Assembly: GCF_002095475.1 (NCBI RefSeq)
Contig: NZ_MLFR01000021.1
Location: forward strand, 40,085-104,084
DNA from: Pantoea rwandensis
GTDB lineage: Bacteria; Pseudomonadota; Gammaproteobacteria; Enterobacterales; Enterobacteriaceae
Direction: 5' to 3'
Length of the DNA stretch: 64,000 nt
Made by a program: the position numbers and the translations under genes. The notes under the pieces were generated by a model. The model saw only the letters and a list, made by a program, of their open reading frames with translations. It did no database searches and was not told the DNA's origin. Shown piece after piece: positions 46,745-54,065 of the stretch (its first letter is position 1; every line of letters starts with the position of its first letter).

Positions 46745-47110
46745 GGCTGGGAACGCGTTGGCGCTGGCGTCCTCGCGCCGCTGACGCGGTGCCCTCACAT
46801 CGTTCGTCTGCCTGACCGGCATGGCCGTCAAGAAAGTAACGTACGACCTCTAACTTGAACTGAAAAGAATATTTTGGCTCCATGATTTATCCCCATTATG
46901 TCGGTTTAAAGTCCAACATTTTGGGTTCAGTTCAGGATGGCACATCCCTGTGCCGACCCGCCTTTCGCCCGCATCCCTGCGGGCTATCCTGGCAAACTTA
47001 CTCTGCTCGGCGCTGCGGATTGCCTGCGCCAAAGCGTACCCAGCCCGCTGATTAACCATCGTGCCTGCTGTTGAAAAGGACTGTTTGTAAAGGCCATGGC
47101 GTATGTTGAT
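46745..47110. repeat. ~300 bp intergenic repeat (family C), copy 2, interrupted
   Basis: Same element as 30490-30780: GCTGGCGTCCTCGCGCCGCT onward, then CTTTCGCCCGCATCC, CTATCCTGGC, GGCGCTGCG and GCTGTTGAAAAGG. It is split by an IS3-family fragment. No gene is seen in it. The surrounding 46612-47486 gap is otherwise accounted for by the IS remnant and a family B cluster. Confidence 0.7.
46820..46934 (-). mobile_element. Remnant of an IS3-family (IS150-like) insertion sequence
   Basis: Read on the minus strand from 46934: the terminus TGAACTGAACCCAAAATGTT, similar to IS150-group ends, a leader, then ATG at 46883 encoding MEPKYSFQFKLEVVRYFLDG, typical of the start of an IS3-family OrfA. After about 25 codons the resemblance stops and the frame runs into repeat sequence (stop near 46737). 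No OrfB and no second end are seen, so it is a dead 5' fragment. The boundary near 46820 is approximate. Confidence 0.72.
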
Positions 47111-47173
47111 CCCAATATCCCAGTCTGCTGATGAGCTGAAGTGAATGCTGTTGAAAGGGGCACAATGTTTGAA

Positions 47174-47402
47174 GTAATGCTTGTCACTAAAGTGTGTGGC
47201 ATTACGTCAGACATGGCGCATTTGCAAGGTTCAGCGCACTGTTTTGGGCGCCATAAATGGCGCATCTGCAAGATTCAGCGCACTGTTTTGGGCGCCATAA
47301 ATGACGCCCCTACGATGTTCAGCGCGGTTTTTGTAGGGTGCGCATTCATGCGTACCGGGTTGAATATTCACTCATTGGCTTAAGTGAGCGGCATTACGCA
47401 AT
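47174..47402. repeat. GTAG-hairpin repeat cluster (family B) with a 44-bp tandem duplication
   Basis: Two 44-bp tandem units (47213-47256 and 47257-47300) differ at about two bases; each runs ATGGCGCAT to GGGCGCCATAA. They lead into a reversed hairpin ending CCCCTAC, then forward GTAGGGTGCGCATTCATGCG and the shared tail GGCTTAAGTGAGCGGCATTA. The left edge GTAATGCTTGTCACTAAAG matches the copy at 17953. Confidence 0.85.
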
Positions 47403-47486
47403 GTTTGAGGCCGTAGCACCTCTGATGCTGCAAGGGCTATTCGCAGCGCTGAGGCCCGCACTCAGTACCTCGCACTCACCCCAGAT

Positions 47487-48572
47487 TTAAACCCGCTCTG
47501 CCAACCCTTCAATCCGCTGCATCGCCGCCAGCAGACGGTCTTCGGTCACCGCCACCGACATATTCTCCATATCCGGTGCATGCACCGACTCACGCACAAT
47601 CAGTGTCAACTCGGCATTATCCAACTCGGCAATCTCACGCAGCGTTAATGGCACACCGCAGTCACGCGCCAGACGCATCTCATCCAGCACCTCTTCATCG
47701 CTACGATCTTCCAGCGCCAGCAAGCACAGATTACCGAAACCCACCAACAGGCCATGACCAAACTCACGCGTCTTATCGCAGAAGGTAAATCCTTCATAAA
47801 TCGCATGTGAAGCCGCTGCGTGGGCACCGTTGCTCATCAACGAGGTTAATCCAGCCCAGGTAAAGATCGCATCCAGCACCTGATCCAGTGAGGTGCTGCT
47901 CTCACCACGCAACACGGCGGCATAAGCGGCTGGGCCGTGCTCGGCAATCACGTCATAACAAATCTGGCTGTGAGCCAGTGAAGACAAGGCATTGCCTTCA
48001 CGCGCCGGATGACGCGTACTGACCGCGCGGAATTCGTACCATTTGGCCAAGGTGTCACCCAGCCCGGCGGCAAGCCAGCGGGCTGGGGCTTTAGCCAGCA
48101 GCTCGCTGTCGATGATTACCGCTGCAGGAGCTTGCGGCAGCGGGAAAATGTCAAAAAAGTTGCCGTTGTCATCGTAGCGAATACTCAATGGCGTCACCGC
48201 CGAACAGGTGGCGGCGATAGTGGGAATCGTCACAAACGGCAAACCCAACTGGGCACCGACCGCTTTTACTGTATCCAGCGATTTGCCGCCGCCGACACCA
48301 ATGATCACTTCAGCTTGCAGTTCAGTAGCGATGGCCGCCAGACGGTTGATTTGATTGATCGAGGTTTCGCCGCCAAACCACTCCTGTGCCAGCAGCGTGA
48401 CATTGGCTGCCAGCAGCTGTGCACGCACTTGTGCTTCCACGACTTGCAGCGCCTGGTGCCCGCCGATCAGTAAGGCGCGTTTGCCCAGTCCTGCGCAAAT
48501 TTCGCCAAGCTGGTTGATTACGCCCGCACCGCGCAACACGCGCGCTGGAAACACTAAATTCTGTTGTGTCAT
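47487..48572 (-). CDS. Iron-containing alcohol dehydrogenase-family reductase (HcxA/GldA-like)
   Basis: A 361-residue group III-type dehydrogenase. The NAD-binding GVGGGKSLDT (94-100 core) and TIPTIAATCSAVTPLSIRYDDNG are close to E. coli HcxA (YbdH), a 2-oxoacid reductase, and to glycerol dehydrogenase. C-terminal metal-binding His residues lie in SHAIYEGFTF and REFGHGLLVGFG. ATG 48572 overlaps the TGA of the upstream ureohydrolase as ATGA. Likely reduces a semialdehyde or 2-oxoacid formed by the pathway; inference. Confidence 0.85.
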   Translation of the reverse strand: MTQQNLVFPARVLRGAGVINQLGEICAGLGKRALLIGGHQALQVVEAQVRAQLLAANVTLLAQEWFGGETSINQINRLAAIATELQAEVIIGVGGGKSLDTVKAVGAQLGLPFVTIPTIAATCSAVTPLSIRYDDNGNFFDIFPLPQAPAAVIIDSELLAKAPARWLAAGLGDTLAKWYEFRAVSTRHPAREGNALSSLAHSQICYDVIAEHGPAAYAAVLRGESSTSLDQVLDAIFTWAGLTSLMSNGAHAAASHAIYEGFTFCDKTREFGHGLLVGFGNLCLLALEDRSDEEVLDEMRLARDCGVPLTLREIAELDNAELTLIVRESVHAPDMENMSVAVTEDRLLAAMQRIEGLAERV

Positions 48573-49528
48573 TGCTTGTTCTCTGAGTAACGGACGCCGG
48601 GCAACACGCACAGCATCTCATAAAGGATATTGGCCGCCAGTTGCGAAGTCATGCCGCTGATATCATAGGGCGGCGATACTTCGACCAGGTCACCGCCGAT
48701 CAAATTAAGTCCGCGACAGCCGCGCACGATCTCCAACCCTTGCATTGAGGTCAATCCGCCCACTTCTGGCGTACCGGTACCGGGTGCCCAGGCAGGATCG
48801 AAACTGTCGATGTCATAGCTGAGATAAACCGGGCCAGTACCCATGCGGGCGCGTACCTCGGCCATCAGCGGTGCCATGGAGCGATACCAGCACTTTTCGG
48901 CAGGCACCAAATGGAAGCCCTGATCGACACCCCATTGAAAATCACCCGCCGCATAGCCTTGTGCTCGCTGACCAATCTGTACCACGCGCTGGCAATCGAG
49001 CAGGCCTTCTTCCACCGCACGGCGGAATGTGGTGCCGTGGGCAATCTTTTCACCAAACATTTCTTCATTGGTATCGGTGTGCGCATCAATGTGGATCAAG
49101 CCCACCGGCCCATGTTTTTTCGCCAGGGCGCGCAAAATCGGCAGTGTCAGGGTGTGATCGCCACCGAGCGTTAACGGGATAATCGGCCAATTGTTCAGCT
49201 CGGTATAATAGTTTTCGATGATATCGACCGACTTCAGCAGGCTGTAGGTGTTGATCGGCACATCGCCGAGATCACCCACGCGTAGCGAATCAAAAGGGGC
49301 TGCGCCCGTTGCCATGTTGTACGGACGAATCATCACCGAATCGGCGCGAATCGCGCGTGGACCATATCGCGTACCGCTGCGTTGTGATGTTCCGATATCC
49401 AGCGGAATGCCAACGAAGGCGACATCAAGACCGGCGGGTGATTCGGCCGCCGGCAAACGCATCATGGTGCCGCGTCCGGCGAAGCGTGGCATGTCATTGC
49501 CGCCCTGCGGCTGAGGAAAATCGGTCAT
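48569..49528 (-). CDS. Agmatinase-family ureohydrolase, guanidinobutyrase-like
   Basis: A 319-residue ureohydrolase that should release urea from a guanidino compound. Mn-binding motifs LGGDHT (121-126), DAHTD (148-152) and SYDIDSFDPAWAPGTGTPE are intact. The N-terminal QPQGGNDMPRFAG, RSGTRYGPRAIR and SVMIRPYNMATGAAPFDSL match guanidinobutyrase/guanidinopropionase (GbuA/GpuA) more than SpeB agmatinase. Two ATGs in a row follow AAGGAG; the second gives the better spacing. It is coupled to the downstream reductase and divergent from the right-hand LysR. Confidence 0.88.
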   Translation of the reverse strand: MTDFPQPQGGNDMPRFAGRGTMMRLPAAESPAGLDVAFVGIPLDIGTSQRSGTRYGPRAIRADSVMIRPYNMATGAAPFDSLRVGDLGDVPINTYSLLKSVDIIENYYTELNNWPIIPLTLGGDHTLTLPILRALAKKHGPVGLIHIDAHTDTNEEMFGEKIAHGTTFRRAVEEGLLDCQRVVQIGQRAQGYAAGDFQWGVDQGFHLVPAEKCWYRSMAPLMAEVRARMGTGPVYLSYDIDSFDPAWAPGTGTPEVGGLTSMQGLEIVRGCRGLNLIGGDLVEVSPPYDISGMTSQLAANILYEMLCVLPGVRYSENKQ

Positions 49529-49652
49529 CATGAACTCCTTCGGCTAAGTGAGTCCCATCATGGCTTGATGGGGGCACGGGAAAAATCCTTGACAGCAAAT
49601 AATCACTTCATAGATTGGTTAACTTTAGTCAGTAATCACTGAAGGAATTGCA

Positions 49653-50549
49653 GTGCAATCACTCCCCAATCTCAAACTGCTGCAGGTGTTTGCCAGCGTG
49701 GTGGAAAACCAAGGCTATTCTCGTGCACAGCAGGCACTCAATATGACGACGCCGGCTATCAGCGCTTACATGAGCGAACTGGAGACGCAGCTCGGTTTCA
49801 TCCTGTGCCAGCGTGGGCGTGGCGGGTTTACCTTAACCACCAAGGGCGAGCAGTTTCATCGTTACAGTCAGGAGATGTTGGCAACGCTGGCTGGTTGGCA
49901 GGAGCAAGTAGAAACACTAAAGAGTGCGCAGGGCGGGACCTTCTCGCTGGGCGTAGTGGATGCCACGGTAACGGACAGCACGCTGGATTTACCGGCGGCG
50001 ATTGCACGGTTTAACCAACGTTTTCCGGCGGTGTTTTTCAATCTCAGTATGCGCGATCCAAACGAGTTACAGCAGCAATTACTGGAGGATCGGCTCGATC
50101 TCGCTATCGGTCACTTCCCGCTGCGTGCCAGCAATTTAGTGACGATTCCGCTCTACGAGGAGCAACACTGGCTTTACTGCAGCCCGGCGCATCCTTTGGC
50201 GAAGGGTGATCCTGATGTGCGCACCGTGCAGCAAACCGGCATGGTGACCCGGCGCTACTGGAACCAGCAGGAGCTTAACAAGCGCGGATTTCGCCAAAGC
50301 AATGCCTCGGTCGAGAGCATTGAGGCGCAGTTGACGCTGATCCTCTCTGGGCGGTTTATCGGCTATTTGCCCGAGCACTATGCGAAAAGTTGGGAGCAGC
50401 AGGGCGTGCTGTGTCGTTTGTTACCGCAGCATTTCCATTTCCGCGCGCCGTTTTCCTTTGCCTTCCGCCGCGGGCGGGCGCGCGAAACGCTGATCCGCGC
50501 GATGCGTGAAATCCTGAATCCAGCGCGAAAAAATAGCAGTGAAAGCTGA
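49653..50549 (+). CDS. LysR-family regulator of the accessory cluster (right), GTG start
   Basis: A 298-residue LysR protein. Helix-turn-helix LLQVFASVVENQGYSRAQQALNMTTPAISAYMSELETQLGFILCQRGRGGFTLTTKG (about 9-65). The effector domain contains LSGRFIGYLPEHYAKSWEQQG, matching the left-hand LysR. GTG start with GAAGGA seven bases upstream. It is divergent from the ureohydrolase-reductase pair, which it probably controls. Confidence 0.88.
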   Translation: MQSLPNLKLLQVFASVVENQGYSRAQQALNMTTPAISAYMSELETQLGFILCQRGRGGFTLTTKGEQFHRYSQEMLATLAGWQEQVETLKSAQGGTFSLGVVDATVTDSTLDLPAAIARFNQRFPAVFFNLSMRDPNELQQQLLEDRLDLAIGHFPLRASNLVTIPLYEEQHWLYCSPAHPLAKGDPDVRTVQQTGMVTRRYWNQQELNKRGFRQSNASVESIEAQLTLILSGRFIGYLPEHYAKSWEQQGVLCRLLPQHFHFRAPFSFAFRRGRARETLIRAMREILNPARKNSSES

Positions 50550-50603
50550 CGCTGCGGCGATACTGTGTAAAAATACAGGCCAATTCAGCAAACAGTAATG
50601 AAC

Positions 50604-52781
50604 ATGGCCCTGACAGCAGCGATAAAAAGCCAGATTGCGCAATGGTATAAGGCGCTGCAGCAGCAGGTTCCTGACTTTATCCCGCGCGCGCCCCAGCGCC
50701 AGATGATCGCCGAAGTGGCGAAAAGTCTGGCTGGAGATGAAGGCCGCCATCTGGCAATTGAAGCCCCAACCGGCGTGGGTAAAACCTTGTCTTATCTGAT
50801 CCCCGGCATTGCGGTGAGCCGCGCCGAGGAGAAACGTTTAGTGATCAGCACCGCCAACGTGGCGCTGCAGGATCAAATCTTCAGTAAAGATCTGCCACTA
50901 CTGAAAAAAATCATTCCTGACCTGACGTTCACCGCGGCTTTCGGTCGCGGCCGCTATGTGTGCCCGCGCAATCTCGCGGCCCTCGCGGCAACCGAAGACC
51001 AGCAAGGCGATCTGTTGCTCTATCTCGATGAAGAGGCGGTAACCGGTTCGAAAGAGGAGCAGAAGTTCTGCGCCAAGCTGGAGAAAGATCTCAGTCGTTA
51101 TAAGTGGGATGGTCTGCGCGACCACACCGATGTCACCATTCAGGATCACCTGTGGCAACGCCTCTCCACCGATAAAGCCAATTGCCTCGGCCATCACTGT
51201 CGCTGGTATCGCGAATGCCCGTTCTTTGTGGCGCGTCGCGAGATCGAACAGGCGGATGTGGTGGTGGCGAACCATGCTTTGGTGATGGCGGCGATGGAGA
51301 ACGAATCCGTGTTGCCGCCAGCCAAACACCTGATGCTGGTGCTGGATGAAGGCCATCATCTGCCGGAAGTAGCGCGTGATGCGCTGGAGATGAGCGCTGA
51401 AATTACGCCAGGCTGGAGCAGCTTGCAGCTCGATCTGTTCGTGCGGCTGGTGGAAACCATCATGGCGCAGTTTCGCCCTAAATCGCCGCCGCCACTCACC
51501 AATCCTGAACGCTTGAAAGGCCATTGCGATGAGATGCGTGAATTGTTGCAGATCCTGTGCGATGCGCTCAACCCCCTGTTGCCGTCAAACAACCAGCCCG
51601 GTGAATTCCGTTTTGTGCTCGGCGAGTTGCCGGAAGAGTTGATGACGATGTGCGCGCGGCTGTTTAAGTTGAGCGATGCCCTGCGCGGCTTAAGCGAAGG
51701 GTTACTCAATGAGCTGGGCGATCAAACCGGCAAAGCCGATATTATGCGTCTGCACAGGGCAATTATTCAGCTTAACCGCCACTTTGGCTGGTTCGAATCC
51801 ATCAGCAAACTGTGGCGTTTGGCAGCCATGGCTAAAGCGTCAAATGCGCCGGTTTCTAAATGGGTCACGCGTGAGATTCGCGATGGCCAGGCGCATCTGC
51901 TTTTCCACTGTGCCGGGATTCGCGTCAGCGATCAGCTAGAGAAATTGCTGTGGCGCAAGATTCCGCATGTGGTGGTGACGTCCGCCACGCTGCGCTCGCT
52001 CAACAGTTTCAACCGGTTACAGGAAATGTCAGGTCTGAGCGAGAAGGCGGGCGATCGCTTTGTGGCGCTGGATTCACCATTCAATCACATCGATCAAGGC
52101 AAGCTGGTTATCCCGCAAATGCGTTATGAGCCGTTGATGGCCAACGAAGCGGAGCACATTGCCGAAATGGCGCGCTTCTTCCTGCATCAGATGGCGGAAG
52201 AAAAGCACAAAGGGGTGCTGGTGCTGTTTGCCAGTGGGCGAGCGATGCAGCAATTTGTCAGCCATCTCACGTCGCTGCGCTTATCGATGCTGGTGCAGGG
52301 CGACCAACCGCGCTCGCGTCTGGTGGAACTGCACCGTCAGCGGGTGGAGGCGGGCCAAACCAGTATTTTGGTTGGTCTACAATCCTTCGCGGAGGGGCTA
52401 GATTTGAAGGGGGATCTGCTCACGCAGGTTCATATCCATAAAATTGCTTTTCCCCCGGTGGACAGTCCGGTAATTTTGACCGAAGGGGAGTGGCTGAAGA
52501 GCCTCAAACGCTACCCGTTCGAGGTGCAGAGTTTGCCGAGTGCCTCGTTTACGCTGATTCAGCAGGTTGGCCGTTTGATTCGCAGCCACAGCTGCTTTGG
52601 CGAGATCGTGATTTACGATCGACGCCTGTTGAATAAAGCGTACGGCAGCCGACTGTTGGCCGCCTTACCGGTGTTTCCGATTGAGCAACCGGCGGTGCCG
52701 GAAGCCAGCAAAAAATCAGATGTAAAAGTAGAGAGTAAAGCAGCGGTAAAACCAGCGAAGCGTAAAAGTAAGAAATCTTAG
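50604..52781 (+). CDS. dinG: ATP-dependent DNA helicase DinG
   Basis: A 725-residue XPD-like 5'-3' helicase. Walker A EAPTGVGKT, the DEGH box LVLDEGHHLPE, and four Fe-S cysteines in VCPRNL and CLGHHCRWYRECPF. Motif VI is LIQQVGRLIRS. It aligns throughout with E. coli DinG (716), with a Lys-rich tail. ATG 50604 (MALTAAIK) matches E. coli; another ATG is two codons earlier. It acts on R-loops and D-loops. ybiB follows, as in E. coli. Confidence 0.95.
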   Translation: MALTAAIKSQIAQWYKALQQQVPDFIPRAPQRQMIAEVAKSLAGDEGRHLAIEAPTGVGKTLSYLIPGIAVSRAEEKRLVISTANVALQDQIFSKDLPLLKKIIPDLTFTAAFGRGRYVCPRNLAALAATEDQQGDLLLYLDEEAVTGSKEEQKFCAKLEKDLSRYKWDGLRDHTDVTIQDHLWQRLSTDKANCLGHHCRWYRECPFFVARREIEQADVVVANHALVMAAMENESVLPPAKHLMLVLDEGHHLPEVARDALEMSAEITPGWSSLQLDLFVRLVETIMAQFRPKSPPPLTNPERLKGHCDEMRELLQILCDALNPLLPSNNQPGEFRFVLGELPEELMTMCARLFKLSDALRGLSEGLLNELGDQTGKADIMRLHRAIIQLNRHFGWFESISKLWRLAAMAKASNAPVSKWVTREIRDGQAHLLFHCAGIRVSDQLEKLLWRKIPHVVVTSATLRSLNSFNRLQEMSGLSEKAGDRFVALDSPFNHIDQGKLVIPQMRYEPLMANEAEHIAEMARFFLHQMAEEKHKGVLVLFASGRAMQQFVSHLTSLRLSMLVQGDQPRSRLVELHRQRVEAGQTSILVGLQSFAEGLDLKGDLLTQVHIHKIAFPPVDSPVILTEGEWLKSLKRYPFEVQSLPSASFTLIQQVGRLIRSHSCFGEIVIYDRRLLNKAYGSRLLAALPVFPIEQPAVPEASKKSDVKVESKAAVKPAKRKSKKS

Positions 52782-52854
52782 GTGTGCTCAGGTGCACATC
52801 AATGACCTTTTTGGCAGCCGTATATCGGCGCGCCCTGGAAGCGGGAATGCCCTG

Positions 52855-53823
52855 ATGGAACTGAATAAAGTTATCAAAGAGATTGGGCGCGGTAAAAACC
52901 ACGCCCGCGATATCGATTTCGACACTGCCGTTGCGCTCTACAGCGCCATGCTGGCGGGAGACGTGCCGGAACTGGAGCTGGGCGGGGTGCTGATCGCACT
53001 GCGCATTAAAGGTGAAGGCGAAGAAGAGATGCGCGGTTTTTACCACGCGATGCAGCAGCAAATGATGCAGTTGCAGCCGCCTGCCCATCGCCCAATGCCC
53101 ATCGTTATTCCTAGCTACAATGGGGCTCGCCGTCAGGGCAATCTCACACCGTTGCTCGCCTTATTGCTAACCAAACTCGGTTTCCCGGTGCTGCTGCATG
53201 GCGTCAGCGATGATCCTACTCGCATCACGACCGAAGCGGTGCTGGCCGCGCTGGATATCGCCCCGGTGATCAACGCGGAGCAGGCACAGGCGAAACTGGA
53301 TAACGGCGAACTGGCCTTTATCACTATCGACCATCTGTGTGCGCCGATGGCAAAACAGCTGTCGCTGCGCTGGCGCATGGGTGTCCGTAACAGTGCGCAT
53401 ACGCTGGCGAAGCTGGCGACGCCGTTTGCCGAACGCGCTGCGTTGCGTCTGGCGAGCGTGTCGCATCCCGAGTATGTGCCGCGCGTGGGTAAATTCTTCC
53501 AGGACATTGATGCGCCAGCCATTCTGCTGAACGGCACCGAAGGGGAAGTCTATGCCAATCCGCAGCGCTGCCCGTCGATCAACTACATTGCTGGTGCGAA
53601 CGCGGAAGCTGAAGTGTGGGTTGAACGCCAGCCAGAGATCAGCGTCGAATTGCCGGAAAGTAAACATGCCCAAGATACCGCCGACTGGATCAAACAGGTG
53701 CTGGCCGGTGAACGTGCTGTACCTCAAGCACTGCGCTTGCAGTTGGCCTGTTGTTTAGTCGCAACCGGTGAATCTGCCAGTTTGGACGAGGCCGAAACGC
53801 GACTGCAGCAGGCCGGGATTTAG
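52855..53823 (+). CDS. ybiB: YbiB, anthranilate phosphoribosyltransferase-fold DNA-binding protein
   Basis: A 322-residue protein (E. coli YbiB 320) of the TrpD2 group, which keeps the family 3 glycosyltransferase fold but binds nucleic acid. VIKEIGRGKNHARDID, GGVLIALRIKGEGEEEM, RWRMGVRNSAHTLAKLATPF and GTEGEVYANPQRCPSI match. An in-frame GTG at 52792 exists, but MELNKVIKEIG at 52855 is the family start. It directly follows dinG, and a DNA-repair link is inferred. Confidence 0.93.
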   Translation: MELNKVIKEIGRGKNHARDIDFDTAVALYSAMLAGDVPELELGGVLIALRIKGEGEEEMRGFYHAMQQQMMQLQPPAHRPMPIVIPSYNGARRQGNLTPLLALLLTKLGFPVLLHGVSDDPTRITTEAVLAALDIAPVINAEQAQAKLDNGELAFITIDHLCAPMAKQLSLRWRMGVRNSAHTLAKLATPFAERAALRLASVSHPEYVPRVGKFFQDIDAPAILLNGTEGEVYANPQRCPSINYIAGANAEAEVWVERQPEISVELPESKHAQDTADWIKQVLAGERAVPQALRLQLACCLVATGESASLDEAETRLQQAGI

Positions 53824-53906
53824 CGACCGGGATTGACATCTTGCGGTGATGTATTCAGTTGCCATTAATTGCATCCCATTAAGGGCAACCCAGGAATGCG
53901 GATAAC

Positions 53907-53980
53907 GTAGCGGCGCAATTTATTGCGTATCTGGTAGCGGCATAGCTATTTCAGGTACGCGCGATAAATCGCGCCGCTAC
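53907..53980. repeat. GTAG-hairpin repeat (family A), complete inverted pair
   Basis: Head GTAGCGGCGCAATTTATTGC, about 30 bases, then GCGCGATAAATCGCGCCGCT with AC, so a GTAG unit faces its inverted copy. Lies between the convergent ybiB and amidohydrolase genes; nothing else is seen in this 242 bp gap. Confidence 0.85.
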
Positions 53981-54065
53981 AGACCTGAATCATGTTCATC
54001 AAAATGTTACGGCTGATCTAATAGCGACGCAGTCATTTTGGATCATCGCAATAAATAGTCATTGA

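Noticed and set aside
46850..47059. 69-codon minus-strand frame spanning the IS remnant
   Set aside because: It crosses the IS/repeat junction in a different frame from the OrfA fragment, so it is a chance frame.
48569..49528. Calling the ureohydrolase SpeB agmatinase
   Set aside because: Its N-terminal and RPYNMATGAAPFDSL features resemble guanidinobutyrase types, and no speA is adjacent.
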